Positions 29,217 to 38,901 are shown, counted from the first letter of the stretch. The stretch is 64,000 nt of DNA from Bordetella petrii (GCA_017745595.1 WMBV01000002.1:248001-312000), one strand, 5' to 3'. A program made the numbers and translations. The notes: generated from the letters alone by a model not told the origin.

Positions 29217-29363
29217 CCAGGTGTCTGAGGTGCCAGGTGCCTGAGATGCCAGGTGTCTGAGGTGCCAGGTGCCTGAGATGCCAGGTGCCTGAGATGCCAG
29301 GTGCCTGAGATGCCAGGTGCCTGAGATGCCAGGTGTCTGACTCCCGCCAGGGTGTCAGACACC
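29217..29363. repeat. Tandem 16-bp array ending in a GTGTC palindrome (copy 5)
   Basis: Seven head-to-tail 16-bp units from 29217 to 29328, in two variants: ccaggtgtctgaggtg (units 1 and 3) and ccaggtgcctgagatg (units 2, 4-7). They run straight into a full palindromic copy at 29329-29363 (ccaggtgtctgactccc ... ggtgtcagacacc). The unit is the left arm of the palindrome plus three bases, so the array looks like slippage expansion of one repeat arm. It starts 8 bases after the DUF1090 stop. Confidence 0.9.
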
Positions 29364-29390
29364 GGAATACCGGGACAACGCCGCCCACAT

Positions 29391-29425
29391 CGGTGTCTGA
29401 CACCCTGCGGGAGTCAGACACCTGG
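29391..29425. repeat. GTGTC palindromic repeat, copy 6
   Basis: cggtgtctgacacc, loop, and gagtcagacacctggg. It is in the 426-bp gap between the DUF1090 and DUF4148 genes, 28 bp after the tandem array. Confidence 0.88.
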
Positions 29426-29531
29426 GTCGAATGGCTCGAACATCCGGCTCGACGGCTTCAGTCCCCTGCAAGTACTATTCCCTCTCTCTTGCCCTCGATT
29501 AGTCGAGAATTTGGAAAGATATTTTCAAAAA

Positions 29532-29549
29532 ACTAGGGTTTATCCTAGT
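29532..29549 (+). promoter_or_regulatory. Dyad in the DUF4148 gene promoter region
   Basis: Perfect dyad ACTAGG-gtttat-CCTAGT, about 90 bp upstream of the DUF4148 start, in a locally AT-rich stretch (29505-29550). A small hairpin CTCGA-TTAG-TCGAG lies before it (29494-29507), and CACCC-tctc-GGGTG lies in the leader (29589-29602). It looks like a regulator site overlapping a promoter; the binder is unknown. Confidence 0.4.
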
Positions 29550-29634
29550 GTCGTACAGGTCCAGAATGTCTTCACCGGGAAACATTCACACCCTCTCGGG
29601 TGCGTAGCCCCCAACAAGACATCGGAGATCTGCC

Positions 29635-30021
29635 ATGAAAACCCTCGCTACCGCCATCCTGCTTTCCCTGGGCGTCGCCGCCGGTGCCCAAGCCGCCGAT
29701 ATGAACTCGCAACCGCTGACCCGCGCTCAAGTACAGGCCGAACTGGCCCAGGCCAAGGCCAATGGCCAATACACCTTCGGCGAACTCGACTACCCCCCCG
29801 CCGTTGAGCAAACGTCGGACGTCAGCCGCGCCCAGGTGCAAGAAGAACTGGCCCAGGCGCGCGCCGCCGGCCTGGTCACCTACGGCGAAGAGCAATATCC
29901 GCCCCAGGCCGCCGATACCGGCAGCCACCTGACCCGCGCGCAAGTGCAGGCCGAGCTGGCCCAGGCCAAGGCCGAAGGGCGTTACTCGTTCGGCAACCTT
30001 GATTACCCCTCGCAAGGTTGA
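29635..30021 (+). CDS. DUF4148 protein with three internal repeats
   Basis: 128-residue exported protein. Signal peptide 1-20 (GVAAGAQA). The mature part is three copies of one module, each beginning (L)TRAQVQAELAQAKA-like and ending GELDYPP-like, at about residues 28-55, 63-90 and 99-126 (period about 36). DUF4148 proteins are small periplasmic proteins common in Burkholderiales with no known function; single-module forms are usual as I recall. cggaga precedes the ATG. Confidence 0.85.
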   Translation: MKTLATAILLSLGVAAGAQAADMNSQPLTRAQVQAELAQAKANGQYTFGELDYPPAVEQTSDVSRAQVQEELAQARAAGLVTYGEEQYPPQAADTGSHLTRAQVQAELAQAKAEGRYSFGNLDYPSQG

Positions 30022-30044
30022 TTCCGGCCCGGCTATCCGCCGGC

Positions 30045-30074
30045 CATGCGGGCCTCCTCCGGGAGGCCCGCATG
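30045..30074 (+). terminator. Hairpin after the DUF4148 gene
   Basis: Perfect 13-bp stem catgcgggcctcc / ggaggcccgcatg with a 4-base loop (tccg), 23 bp after the DUF4148 stop. The downstream ctttgc gives only a weak U-tract. It probably terminates or stabilises the 3' end. Confidence 0.65.
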
Positions 30075-30214
30075 CTTTGCGCGGTAAGCCGAACATATCG
30101 ACCAACCCATCGATCAATTCAACGGCTAATTTCCGCCGAAACGACATTCTGCTTGCTACATATCGACGCGACCTCGCGCTAGCATGAAAGGCATCCGCCC
30201 TTCAGGAGCCCGCC

Positions 30215-31321
30215 ATGTCGCACGCAAGCAAACCGGTCACCATCCTGGGTGCCGGCAAGATCGGATTCGCCATTGCCCTGCTGCTGCAACGCACCGGCGA
30301 CTACGCCGTCTGCGTGGCCGACCAGGACGCCGCCCGGCTGGACGCGGTGGCGGCCCTGGGCTGCCAGACCGTGCGCGTGGCCGACGACGCCGCCCTGCAA
30401 GACGCGGTGGCGGGCCGCTATGCGGTACTGAATGCGCTGCCGTTTCACCGCGCCATCGCGGTGGCCGGGCTATGCGCCCGCCACGGCGTGCACTACTTCG
30501 ACCTGACCGAAGACGTGGCCAGCACCCACGCCATCGGCGAACTGGCGCGCGACGCCCGCGCCGTGCTGATGCCGCAATGCGGCCTGGCACCGGGCTTCAT
30601 CGGCATCGTCGGCAACGACCTGGCGCGCCGCTTCGAGACCCTGCTGGACCTGCGCATGCGCGTCGGCGCGCTGCCGCGCTATCCCACCAATGCCCTGCGC
30701 TACAACCTGACCTGGAGTACCGAGGGGCTGATCAACGAATACTGCAATCCGTGCGAAGCCATCGTCGATGGCCAGCTGACCCGCGTACCGCCGCTGGAAG
30801 GCTACGAAACCTTCACGCTCGACGGCGTCGAGTATGAAGCCTTCAATACCTCGGGCGGGCTGGGCACGCTGCCGCAGACCTGGGCCGGCAAGGCGCGCAG
30901 CGTCGACTACAAATCCGTGCGCTATCCGGGCCACTGCGCCATCATGAAATTGCTGCTCAATGACTTGCGCCTGCGCGACCGCCGCGACCTGCTGAAAGAC
31001 CTGCTGGAAAGCGCCATTCCGGCCACCGGCCAGGACGTCATCGTCATCCTGGCCAGCGCCTCGGGCTACCGCGGCGGGCAGTTGCTGCAAGAATCGTATT
31101 CCACGCGCATCTACGGCGACACCGTCGACGGACACGCGCTCAGCGCCATCCAGCTATCTACGGCGGCGGGCATCTGCACGGCGCTGGACCTGGTGGCGCA
31201 GGGCAAACTGCCCCAGCGCGGCTTTGTCGGCCAGGAGGCGATCGCCCTGGGCGACCTGCTGGCCAACCGCCACGGCCGCGTCTATGCGGGCCGGGGCCAG
31301 CCGGCTGCCATGGCGGCCTGA
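30215..31321 (+). CDS. Saccharopine dehydrogenase-family protein
   Basis: 368-residue oxidoreductase of the saccharopine/lysine dehydrogenase fold. The N-terminal Rossmann motif is VTILGAGKIGFAIALLL (about residues 8-24), with the acidic NAD-ribose contact VCVADQDAARL. The middle LPFHRAIAVAGLCARHGVHY and CGLAPGFIGIVGNDLA are typical of the group. tcaggag lies before the ATG. Candidate reactions are lysine 6-dehydrogenase or carboxynorspermidine-type chemistry; no pathway partner is adjacent, so the substrate is open. A FadR-type regulator gene converges on it. Confidence 0.82.
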   Translation: MSHASKPVTILGAGKIGFAIALLLQRTGDYAVCVADQDAARLDAVAALGCQTVRVADDAALQDAVAGRYAVLNALPFHRAIAVAGLCARHGVHYFDLTEDVASTHAIGELARDARAVLMPQCGLAPGFIGIVGNDLARRFETLLDLRMRVGALPRYPTNALRYNLTWSTEGLINEYCNPCEAIVDGQLTRVPPLEGYETFTLDGVEYEAFNTSGGLGTLPQTWAGKARSVDYKSVRYPGHCAIMKLLLNDLRLRDRRDLLKDLLESAIPATGQDVIVILASASGYRGGQLLQESYSTRIYGDTVDGHALSAIQLSTAAGICTALDLVAQGKLPQRGFVGQEAIALGDLLANRHGRVYAGRGQPAAMAA

Positions 31322-31324
31322 ACG

Positions 31325-32089
31325 CTACGCCCAGCCCTCCAGCCGCAAGGTGGCGCGCACCAGGCGCTGTTCTTCCTGTTCGATCTCGCCCAGGCTTTGC
31401 CGCACGCTGTTGACGTGCGCGGTGGCGGCTTGGTGCGCCTGTTCGGGCAGGCGCCCGATCACCGCGTTGAAAACGTCGGCATGCTGGCGGTCGATCTGGC
31501 GCCGGTGCGGCTCGCGGTGGTACAGGTTGTTGACGCAGGCGAACACCGATCCCAGCATCAGGTCGGTCAGCGATTGCAGCGTATGCGTCAGCACCGGGTT
31601 GTGCGAAGCCTCGCACACGGCCAGGTGAAACGCGTGATCCAGGTGGGCATGGGTGGCGATGTCGGTATCCTGGCCGTGCGCGGCAATCATGGCTTCATAC
31701 CGGCGGCGGATCATGATGAAGTCGGCCTCGGTGCCGCGAATGGCCGCCAGCCGCGCCGATTCGCCTTCGAGCAGGGCGCGCACTTCCAGCAGGTCGTACA
31801 GCGTGCGCGGCTGCGAGTGGAACAGATGCATCAGCGGGCCGGCATCCACCTGGGAAATGGGCGCCACGAACGAGCCCTTGCCCTGTTCGGTGCGGATGAT
31901 GCCGCGCGCGCGCAGCAGCTTCAGCCCTTCGCGCAGCGCGGTACGCGAGGCGCCCAGCTTTTCGGTCAGGCGGCGTTCGGACGGCAGGGCCTGGCCTGCC
32001 TTCAGCACGCCGTCCATGATGAGGCGTTCGATTCGTTCGGCCACCACGTCGGCCACTTGGCGGCCGGGGGCCGGGACATCGGTTTCCAT
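31325..32089 (-). CDS. FadR-subfamily GntR regulator, probably GlcC-like
   Basis: 254-residue regulator. The N-terminal wHTH covers about residues 10-75 (SERRLTEKLGASRTALREGL, then GIIRTEQGKGSFV) and is followed by an all-helical FCD effector domain (EVRALLEGESARLAA, ... CEASHNPVLTHTLQSL). It is divergent from glcB; GlcC, which senses glycolate, regulates glcB in E. coli, so the same role is inferred. An upstream in-frame GTG at 32110 would overlap an operator-like site, so the ATG at 32089 is chosen. Confidence 0.85.
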   Translation of the reverse strand: METDVPAPGRQVADVVAERIERLIMDGVLKAGQALPSERRLTEKLGASRTALREGLKLLRARGIIRTEQGKGSFVAPISQVDAGPLMHLFHSQPRTLYDLLEVRALLEGESARLAAIRGTEADFIMIRRRYEAMIAAHGQDTDIATHAHLDHAFHLAVCEASHNPVLTHTLQSLTDLMLGSVFACVNNLYHREPHRRQIDRQHADVFNAVIGRLPEQAHQAATAHVNSVRQSLGEIEQEEQRLVRATLRLEGWA

Positions 32090-32097
32090 GATTTCCA

Positions 32098-32110
32098 CTG
32101 GTATGACCAC
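32098..32110. promoter_or_regulatory. FadR-type operator, site 1
   Basis: ctggtatgaccac fits the FadR-subfamily consensus TnGTnnnACnA. It lies 9 bp upstream of the regulator start at 32089, so binding would repress the regulator's own gene. Confidence 0.55.
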
Positions 32111-32206
32111 GATGCGGGTGCCGACGGCACCCTTGCATCCGGCCGGTTCAAGTACCTGAAATCAAATCATAAAACTTGTGTTGTCCGCAAATGCCCTGGA
32201 AATAAA

Positions 32207-32219
32207 CTGGTATGACCAG
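32207..32219. promoter_or_regulatory. FadR-type operator, site 2
   Basis: Dyad ctggt-atg-accag, a full match to TnGTnnnACnA, 97 bp upstream of the glcB start. It shares ten bases (ctggtatgac) with site 1, and the two sites are 109 bp apart. Confidence 0.6.
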
Positions 32220-32315
32220 CCATTTCCGATATAGACAGGGACGCTCGCAGCCCCGATCATGTAGGCTCGTTGCGCCGGCCCGGCCGGTCCCCGCTTTTTT
32301 TGATCCGAGACCCGC

Positions 32316-34496
32316 ATGACTGAACGTATCCAGCAAGACGGCCTGCAAGTGGCGGCCGTCCTTCATCGCTTCATCCAAGACGAAGCCCTGCCCGCCGCCG
32401 GCATCGACGGCCCCCGCTTCTGGGCCGGCTTCTCGGCCCTGGTCCGCGACCTGGCGCCCCGCAACCGCGCCCTGCTGGCCGAACGCGACCGCCTGCAGCA
32501 CGAACTCGACACCTGGCACCGCGCACACCCCGGCCCGGTGCGCGACCCGCGCGCATATCGCGCCTTCCTCGAGCAAATCGGCTATCTGCTGCCGCAGCCC
32601 GGCGCCGTGCAGGCCGAAACCGCCAACGTCGATGCCGAAATCGCCCAGCAAGCCGGCCCCCAGCTGGTGGTGCCCATGTCGAACGCGCGCTACGCGCTGA
32701 ACGCCGCCAACGCCCGCTGGGGCAGCCTGTACGATGCGCTGTACGGCACCGATGCCCTGCCGCCCACGCCGGGCGACACCGGCCGCGGCTATCACCCGCA
32801 GCGCGGCCAGGCCGTCATCGCGCGCGCGCGCGCCTTCCTGGACCAGGCCGCGCCGCTGGCGCAGGGCTCGCACGCCCAGGCCACCGGCTACCGGGTGGCC
32901 GACGGCCGGCTGGTCGTGGCGCTGGCGCAGGGCGACACCGCCCTGGCGCAGCCCGCGCAATTCGCCGGATACCAGGGCGACCCGCAGGCGCCCTCGGCCA
33001 TCCTGCTCAAGAACAACGGCCTGCACATCGAAATCCAGATCGACCGCGCCCACAGCATCGGCGGCACCGATGCCGCCGGCGTCAAAGACGTCGTGGTCGA
33101 AGCCGCGCTCACCACCATCATGGACTGCGAAGACTCGGTCGCCGCCGTCGATGCCGACGACAAGGTGCGGGTCTACCGCAACTGGCTGGGGCTGATGAAA
33201 GGCGACCTGGCCGAACAAGTCACCAAGGGTGGCCAAACCTTCACGCGGCGCCTCAATGCCGACCGCGAATATCGCACTCCCGACGGCGGCACGCTGGTCC
33301 TGCATGGCCGCTCGCTGATGTTCGTGCGCAACGTCGGCCACCTGATGACCAATCCGGCGGTGCTCGACCACGACGGCCAGGAAATTCCCGAAGGCATTCT
33401 CGATGCCGTGGCCACCACGCTGGCCGCGCTGCCCGACCGTGCCAGCCGGCGCAACTCGCGCGCGGGCTCCATCTACATCGTCAAACCCAAGATGCACGGC
33501 CCGGCCGAAGCCGCGTTCGCCAACGAACTGTTCGACCGTGTCGAAGACCTGCTCGGCCTGCCGCGCCACACCATCAAAATGGGCATCATGGACGAAGAGC
33601 GGCGCACCAGCATCAACCTGAAGGCCTGCATCCAGGCCGCGGCCGGGCGCGTGGCGTTCATCAACACCGGCTTCCTGGACCGCACCGGCGACGAAATGCA
33701 TTCCGGCATGGAAGCCGGCCCGATGATGCGCAAGGGCGACATGAAATCCAGCGCCTGGATCGCCGCCTACGAACGCAGCAACGTGCTGGTCGGGCTCGAT
33801 TGCGGCCTGCGCGGCCGCGCCCAGATCGGCAAGGGCATGTGGGCCATGCCCGACCTCATGGCCGCCATGCTCGAACAGAAAATCGCGCATCCCAAGGCCG
33901 GCGCCAACACCGCCTGGGTGCCGTCGCCCACGGCGGCCACGCTGCACGCGCTGCACTACCACCAGGTCGACGTGCAGGCCGTGCAGCAGCAACTCGAAGG
34001 CATCTCGCTGGCCAGCGTGCGCGACGAACTGCTCGACGGGCTGCTGACGGTGCCGGTGGGCAACCCGGCCGACTGGAATGCCGACGACATCCGCCACGAA
34101 CTCGAAAACAACGCACAGGGCATCCTGGGCTACGTGGTGCGCTGGATCGACCAGGGCGTGGGTTGCTCGAAGGTGCCCGACATCAACAACGTGGGCCTGA
34201 TGGAAGACCGCGCCACGTTGCGCATCTCCAGCCAGCACATCGCCAACTGGATGCGCCACGGCATCGCCACGCGCGAACAGGTGCGCGACACCTTCGAACG
34301 CATGGCCGCGGTGGTCGACCGCCAGAATGCCGGCGACCCGCTCTACCAGCCCATGGCGGGCCACTTCGACACCTCGATCGCCTTCCAGGCGGCCTGCGCG
34401 CTGGTGTTCGAAGGCCTGGCGCAGCCCAACGGCTATACCGAGCCGCTGCTGCATCGCTACCGGCAGGCGTTCAAGGCCCGCCACCAGCAAGGCTGA
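32316..34496 (+). CDS. glcB: Malate synthase G
   Basis: 726-residue cytoplasmic enzyme that condenses glyoxylate and acetyl-CoA into malate; the length matches E. coli GlcB (about 723). Characteristic stretches: [81 protein letters not shown] and [19 protein letters not shown]. Glyoxylate may come from glycolate, allantoin or the glyoxylate shunt; a GhrA-like glyoxylate reductase gene lies 9 kb away. It is a single gene between operator site 2 and a strong terminator. Confidence 0.97.
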   Translation: MTERIQQDGLQVAAVLHRFIQDEALPAAGIDGPRFWAGFSALVRDLAPRNRALLAERDRLQHELDTWHRAHPGPVRDPRAYRAFLEQIGYLLPQPGAVQAETANVDAEIAQQAGPQLVVPMSNARYALNAANARWGSLYDALYGTDALPPTPGDTGRGYHPQRGQAVIARARAFLDQAAPLAQGSHAQATGYRVADGRLVVALAQGDTALAQPAQFAGYQGDPQAPSAILLKNNGLHIEIQIDRAHSIGGTDAAGVKDVVVEAALTTIMDCEDSVAAVDADDKVRVYRNWLGLMKGDLAEQVTKGGQTFTRRLNADREYRTPDGGTLVLHGRSLMFVRNVGHLMTNPAVLDHDGQEIPEGILDAVATTLAALPDRASRRNSRAGSIYIVKPKMHGPAEAAFANELFDRVEDLLGLPRHTIKMGIMDEERRTSINLKACIQAAAGRVAFINTGFLDRTGDEMHSGMEAGPMMRKGDMKSSAWIAAYERSNVLVGLDCGLRGRAQIGKGMWAMPDLMAAMLEQKIAHPKAGANTAWVPSPTAATLHALHYHQVDVQAVQQQLEGISLASVRDELLDGLLTVPVGNPADWNADDIRHELENNAQGILGYVVRWIDQGVGCSKVPDINNVGLMEDRATLRISSQHIANWMRHGIATREQVRDTFERMAAVVDRQNAGDPLYQPMAGHFDTSIAFQAACALVFEGLAQPNGYTEPLLHRYRQAFKARHQQG

Positions 34497-34523
34497 ACGC
34501 CGGCTACCCGCCGGCCGCGCCCA

Positions 34524-34574
34524 CCCCGCGCCCGCCTATCAGGGGAAATCTGGATAGGCGGCGCGGGGATTTTT
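34524..34574 (+). terminator. Rho-independent terminator of glcB
   Basis: A long GC stem, ccccgcgc-c-cgcctatc against gataggcggcgcgggg with one bulged base, loop aggggaaatctg, followed by attttt. It lies 28 bp after the glcB stop. Confidence 0.85.
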
Positions 34575-34587
34575 GCGCACATTAGGG

Positions 34588-34608
34588 TCTTTGATTTTTG
34601 ATCAAAGA
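34588..34608 (+). promoter_or_regulatory. Inverted repeat at the start of the GntR gene
   Basis: tctttgat-ttttg-atcaaaga, perfect 8-bp arms, ending 5 bases before the ATG at 34614. Bound regulator would cover the ribosome landing zone and promoter end. It is probably the operator of this GntR protein. The only ribosome-binding sequence, aaaga, is part of the dyad. Confidence 0.5.
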
Positions 34609-34613
34609 TCTAA

Positions 34614-35297
34614 ATGCTCAGCCACCCCGATCTGGAACCCCTGGTCCACACCTCGGTCAACGAGGCCGTCTACCGCCGGCTGCGCGACCACCTGATGCGG
34701 GGCGACTACGCCGCCGGCGAAGTCCTGGGCATACAAGAACTGGCCGACGCCTTCCGCACCAGCGCCATGCCGGTACGCGAAGCGCTGCGCCGGCTGGCCG
34801 CGCAGCAGGCGCTGGAACCGATGAAAAGCCGGTCGATGCGCGTGCCGGTTGTTTCGCGCGCGCGCCTGGAAGACATCCGCCGCACACGCGTGCTGATCGA
34901 AGGCACGGCAACGGCCTGGGCGGTCGAGCACATCGGCGGCGACACGCTGGCAACCTTGCGCGGCCTGGCCGCGCAGATCGGCCAGTCGCTGGCCAACCCC
35001 ACGTCGGTACGAGACGGCCTCGAGCACAACCAGCTGTTTCACTTCACCATTTATCGCGCGGCCCAGTCGCCCTCGATGATGGCCATGATCGAAAGCCTCT
35101 GGCTGCAATCGGGCCCCTACCTGCGAGCCACCCGCGAACTCATGCATTCCGACGAACGCCCCACGGCCGAGTTCCACGCCACGATCGTGCAGGCCATCGA
35201 GCAGCGCGACGCGGACAAGGCCCGCGTCGCCATGGAACGCGACATCTGCTGGGCGTTCGACAAGCTGAAGGCACACCGCGCCCTGCTGGCCGGCTGA
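34614..35297 (+). CDS. GntR-family regulator of the sugar-acid operon
   Basis: 227-residue FadR/VanR-type regulator. The wHTH spans about residues 12-75 (NEAVYRRLRDHLMRGDYAAG, IQELADAFRTSAMPVREALR) and the FCD effector domain fills the rest (RTRVLIEGTATAWAVEHIG, FHFTIYRAAQSPSMMAMIE). It is the first gene of a seven-gene rightward set and probably senses its substrate. It lies directly after the glcB terminator, which insulates the two units. Confidence 0.88.
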   Translation: MLSHPDLEPLVHTSVNEAVYRRLRDHLMRGDYAAGEVLGIQELADAFRTSAMPVREALRRLAAQQALEPMKSRSMRVPVVSRARLEDIRRTRVLIEGTATAWAVEHIGGDTLATLRGLAAQIGQSLANPTSVRDGLEHNQLFHFTIYRAAQSPSMMAMIESLWLQSGPYLRATRELMHSDERPTAEFHATIVQAIEQRDADKARVAMERDICWAFDKLKAHRALLAG

Positions 35298-35315
35298 TTC
35301 ACCAAGGAACCTCGC

Positions 35316-37028
35316 ATGTCACTGCACAAGCACCGCTCCCGGATGGTCACCGACGGGCTGACCCGGGCGCCCCACCGGGCCTTCCTGCGCGCCACCGGGT
35401 TCGACGACGAAGCCCTCAAGAAATCGGTCGTCGGCATCGTCAGCACCCAGGGCGAAAACACCCCATGCTCCATGGGCCTGGCTCCCCAGGCGGACCGCGC
35501 GCGCCTGGGCGTGGCGGCCGGAGGGGGCGTGCCGGTCAGTTTCTCGACCATCTCGGTGTCGGACGGGACATCCATGAACCACGCCGGCATGCGCATGAGC
35601 CTGCTGTCGCGCGAAACGATCGCCGACAGCGTGGAAATGGTGATGCGCGGCCATGCCTATGATGGACTGGTGGCGTTCGCGGGCTGCGACAAAACGCTGC
35701 CGGCCATGATGATGGCCATCGTGCGCCTGAATGTGCCGGCGGTGTTTCTCTATGGCGGGGCAACATTGCCCGGCCACGCGCTGGGCAGGCAGGTCACTAT
35801 CCTGGACACGATCGAGGCCGTGGGCCGCGTGCAGCACGGCGGCATGACCGCCGCCGAGCTCAAGGCCATGGAACGCACCTGCACGCCATCGGCCGGCTCG
35901 TGCCCGGGCCAGTTCACCGCCAACACCATGGCCATGGTCGGGGAAGCCCTGGGCCTGTCGCCGCTGGGCACCGCGATGATGCCGTCGGTGTACAGCGAAC
36001 GCCTGGCCATCGCCCAGCGGGCGGGCGAACACGTCATGCGCGCCCTGGCCCACGGAGGCCCCTTGCCGCGCGACCTGGTCACGCGCGCCAGCCTGGACAA
36101 CGCCTGCGCCGCCGTCGCCGCGACCGGCGGTTCGACCAATGCGGCGCTGCATATTCCCGCCATCGCACACGAAGCCGGCATCCGCTACACCTTGGATGAC
36201 GTCGCCCGCGTATTCCAGCGCACGCCGCTGATCGCGGACCTGCAGCCAGGCGGGCGCTTCCTGGCGCGCGACCTGCACGAGGCCGGTGGCGTGCCGGCCG
36301 TGCTGAAGGCCCTGCTGGCAGGCGGCTACCTCGACGGCAGCGTGCTCACGCTCGACGGCCGGCCGCTGGCGGAAGCCCTGGCCGGTTTCGCCGGGCCGGA
36401 CGGCGAAGTCGTGCGCCCCTGCGCGCGCGCCATTCATCCTTCTGGCGGCGTCACGGTCCTGAAAGGCAATCTTTGCCCGCAGGGCGCGCTGCTCAAGATC
36501 GCGGGCCTGAAATCGTTGCAGTTCTCCGGGCCGGCGCGCGTGTTCGAAAGCGAAGAAGACTGCATGCGCGCCGTTTCGCAGCGCACCTACCGTCCCGGCG
36601 ACGTGCTGGTCATACGCAACGAGGGTCCCCAGGGCGGGCCGGGCATGCGCGAAATGCTCAGCGTGACGGCCGCGCTGTATGGCCAGGGCATGGGCGAAAA
36701 AGTGGCCCTGCTGACCGACGGCCGCTTCTCGGGCGCCACACGCGGTCTGTGCATCGGCTATGTCGGCCCCGAAGCCGCCGCCGGCGGCCCCATCGCCCTG
36801 CTCCGCGACGGCGACCTCATCCATATCGACGCCCAGGCCAACACCTTGCGGGTCGAACTCAGCGAGGCCGAGCTGGCGTCCCGCCGCGCCGGCCATGTGC
36901 CGCCGGCGCGCCCCCGCCTGGCCGGCGCTCTCGAAAAATATGCACTGCTGGTGCGGCCCGCGCACGAAGGCGCCGTCACGCATTCGGGCGGAATGGAATG
37001 GCCCTACGAAACCCCGGAGGCCGAATGA
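35316..37028 (+). CDS. IlvD/Edd-family sugar-acid dehydratase
   Basis: 570-residue Fe-S dehydratase. Putative cluster ligands by alignment to dihydroxy-acid dehydratase: Cys51 ([10 protein letters not shown]), Cys124 ([12 protein letters not shown]) and Cys196 ([14 protein letters not shown]). Mg-site stretch [13 protein letters not shown] and C-terminal [22 protein letters not shown] are also typical. Context (two sugar-acid-type dehydrogenases, TRAP importer, own regulator) argues for an aldonate dehydratase rather than IlvD. caagga precedes the ATG. The stop overlaps the next gene. Confidence 0.87.
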   Translation: MSLHKHRSRMVTDGLTRAPHRAFLRATGFDDEALKKSVVGIVSTQGENTPCSMGLAPQADRARLGVAAGGGVPVSFSTISVSDGTSMNHAGMRMSLLSRETIADSVEMVMRGHAYDGLVAFAGCDKTLPAMMMAIVRLNVPAVFLYGGATLPGHALGRQVTILDTIEAVGRVQHGGMTAAELKAMERTCTPSAGSCPGQFTANTMAMVGEALGLSPLGTAMMPSVYSERLAIAQRAGEHVMRALAHGGPLPRDLVTRASLDNACAAVAATGGSTNAALHIPAIAHEAGIRYTLDDVARVFQRTPLIADLQPGGRFLARDLHEAGGVPAVLKALLAGGYLDGSVLTLDGRPLAEALAGFAGPDGEVVRPCARAIHPSGGVTVLKGNLCPQGALLKIAGLKSLQFSGPARVFESEEDCMRAVSQRTYRPGDVLVIRNEGPQGGPGMREMLSVTAALYGQGMGEKVALLTDGRFSGATRGLCIGYVGPEAAAGGPIALLRDGDLIHIDAQANTLRVELSEAELASRRAGHVPPARPRLAGALEKYALLVRPAHEGAVTHSGGMEWPYETPEAE

Positions 37029-37951
37029 GCGCGGTGCTGGCGTTTTGCGGCACCGGTCTCATGGGCGCCCCCATGGTGCGCCGGCTGCTGGCGGCGGGGC
37101 ATCGCGTGCGGGTCTGGAACCGCAGCCCCGAAAAAGCCCGCGCGCTGGCGGCCGACGGCGCCGAGCCGGCCGATAGCCCGGCCGAAGCGGCGCAAGGCTG
37201 CACCGGTGTATTCCTGTGCCTGAGCGACGAACGCGCCGTGCAGCACACCGTATTCGGCGCCCAAGGCGTGCATCGTGCCCCCGGCGCCTGGCTGGTCGAT
37301 CATTCCAGCATCGCCCCCGAAGCCACGCGCCGGTTCGCAACCCAGCTGCGGCAGATCGACGGACGCGCCTGGATCGATGCCCCGGTCTCGGGCGGCGTGG
37401 CGGGCGCCCAGGCCGGCACGCTGGCGGTCATGGCGGGCGGGCCGGCCGATGCCATCCCGGCCGCCTCGGCGTACATGGCCGCGTACGCCGCGCGCATTAC
37501 CCACATGGGGCCAGTGGGCGCCGGGCAGATCGCCAAGCTGTGCAACCAGACGATCGTCGCCAGCACCGTGAACGCCATCGCCGAGGCCGTGGCCCTGGCG
37601 CAGCGCAGCGGCATCGACGCGGCCGCGCTGAAGGCCGCCCTGGCCGGCGGCTGGGCCGATTCCACGCTGTTGCAGATCTTCGTGCCGCGCATGACCGCGC
37701 CTGTCGAACAGCCATTGGGCACGGTGCTCACCATGCTCAAAGACGTGGAAAACGTAGCGGCGCTGGCGCGCGCCACCCATACCGAACTGGCCGGCCTGAA
37801 CGGCGTGCTGGCCAGCTACCGGGCCGCCGTCGCCCAGGGCCTGGGAACGGCCGACCTGTCCGATATCGTTCGCGTCGCCTGGCCCGAGCGGCCCGACGCG
37901 CACAGGCAGCCCTGCATGGCCGCGCGGCGCGATTCCGGAGTACCGCCATGA
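37025..37951 (+). CDS. 3-hydroxyisobutyrate dehydrogenase-family reductase
   Basis: 308-residue beta-hydroxyacid dehydrogenase. The Rossmann motif is [20 protein letters not shown]; the substrate loop is [22 protein letters not shown]; the catalytic lysine lies in [11 protein letters not shown] (about residue 172). Relatives include tartronate semialdehyde reductase and L-threonate dehydrogenase (LtnD). It overlaps both neighbours by ATGA. A sugar-acid substrate is inferred. The C-terminal [18 protein letters not shown] tail is not typical of the family. Confidence 0.85.
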   Translation: MSAVLAFCGTGLMGAPMVRRLLAAGHRVRVWNRSPEKARALAADGAEPADSPAEAAQGCTGVFLCLSDERAVQHTVFGAQGVHRAPGAWLVDHSSIAPEATRRFATQLRQIDGRAWIDAPVSGGVAGAQAGTLAVMAGGPADAIPAASAYMAAYAARITHMGPVGAGQIAKLCNQTIVASTVNAIAEAVALAQRSGIDAAALKAALAGGWADSTLLQIFVPRMTAPVEQPLGTVLTMLKDVENVAALARATHTELAGLNGVLASYRAAVAQGLGTADLSDIVRVAWPERPDAHRQPCMAARRDSGVPP

Positions 37952-38901
37952 ACATCCTCGTCACCGGGGCCAATGGCTACATCGGCAAGGAACTGGTCCG
38001 CCAGCTCTGCGCCGTGCCGGCCGTGGCCGGATATGGCGCCCCCAGCGCCATCACGCTGTGCGACCTGGCCTTTGACCAGCCCCCCGCCGACCCGCGCGTG
38101 CGCTGCATCGAAGGCAGCTTTGCCGATCCGGCGACGCTGGCCGCCATGACCGAGCCGGCGCCGGACCTGGTCTTCCATCTGGCCTGCATCGCCAGCGGAC
38201 GGGCCGAACAAGAATTCGAACTGGGCTTGCAGGTCAACCTGGAAGGGTCGCTGCGCCTGCTGGAGCGGCTGCGGCAGCAGGGCCGCGCGCCCGCGCTGGT
38301 GTTCACCAGCAGCATCGCGGTATTCGGCGCGCCGCTGCCCGAACGGGTCGACGATCACACACCGCTGGCGCCGGCCCTGAGCTACGGCGCGCACAAGTAC
38401 GCCATGGAAATACTGCTGGCCGACTACACGCGCCGCGGCTTCGTCCGTGCCCGCACGGTGCGCCTGCCCGGCATCGTTCCGCGGCCGCCTGTCTCCAACG
38501 GCGCCTGGTCGGCTTTTTCCAGCACGCTGATACGGTCGCTGGCCGCCGGCGAGCCCTGCACCATGCCGGTCAGCCCGCAAGCGACACTCTGGCTCATGTC
38601 GCTGCATTGCTGCGTCGCCAACCTGCTGCACGCGGCCGAACTCGCCACGCAGCCCCCCGGCGAGCGCACGGCCTGGACCCTGCCCGCCCTGCGCGTATCG
38701 GTGCGGGAAATCGTGCAGGCCTTCGATGCGCGCAGCGATGGCCAGGCCGGCGGGTTGGTGCGCTACGCGCCCGAACCCGCCATCGAACAGCAATTCGGCG
38801 CGCAGCCTCCGCTGCATACCCCGGCCGCCGAAGCCGCGGGCTTTCGCCATGACGGCAACCTGCCCGCGCTGCTCGGCCGCGCGGCGCCAGAACCCCCATA
38901 A
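37948..38901 (+). CDS. NAD-dependent epimerase/dehydratase, D-erythronate dehydrogenase-like
   Basis: 317-residue extended SDR. The NAD motif is ILVTGANGYIGKELV; the active-site motif YxxxK is SYGAHKYAMEILL (about residues 151-163), with the Ser in VFTSSIAVFG. The stretch RLPGIVPRPP is found in DenD-type enzymes that oxidise D-erythronate. The start overlaps the upstream stop. DenD assignment is tentative, because the partner kinase and isomerase genes of that pathway are absent. Confidence 0.78.
   Translation: MNILVTGANGYIGKELVRQLCAVPAVAGYGAPSAITLCDLAFDQPPADPRVRCIEGSFADPATLAAMTEPAPDLVFHLACIASGRAEQEFELGLQVNLEGSLRLLERLRQQGRAPALVFTSSIAVFGAPLPERVDDHTPLAPALSYGAHKYAMEILLADYTRRGFVRARTVRLPGIVPRPPVSNGAWSAFSSTLIRSLAAGEPCTMPVSPQATLWLMSLHCCVANLLHAAELATQPPGERTAWTLPALRVSVREIVQAFDARSDGQAGGLVRYAPEPAIEQQFGAQPPLHTPAAEAAGFRHDGNLPALLGRAAPEPP

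Noticed and set aside
29078-29362. Minus-strand open frame reading through the 16-bp array
   Set aside because: A periodic translation of the tandem repeat with no independent coding evidence.
29217-29363. CRISPR array
   Set aside because: Units are contiguous 16-mers without spacers and no cas genes are nearby; this is a tandem expansion of an intergenic palindrome.
32148-34490. A 780-codon open frame on the minus strand
   Set aside because: It is the exact shadow of malate synthase G; composition is typical of antisense GC-rich frames.
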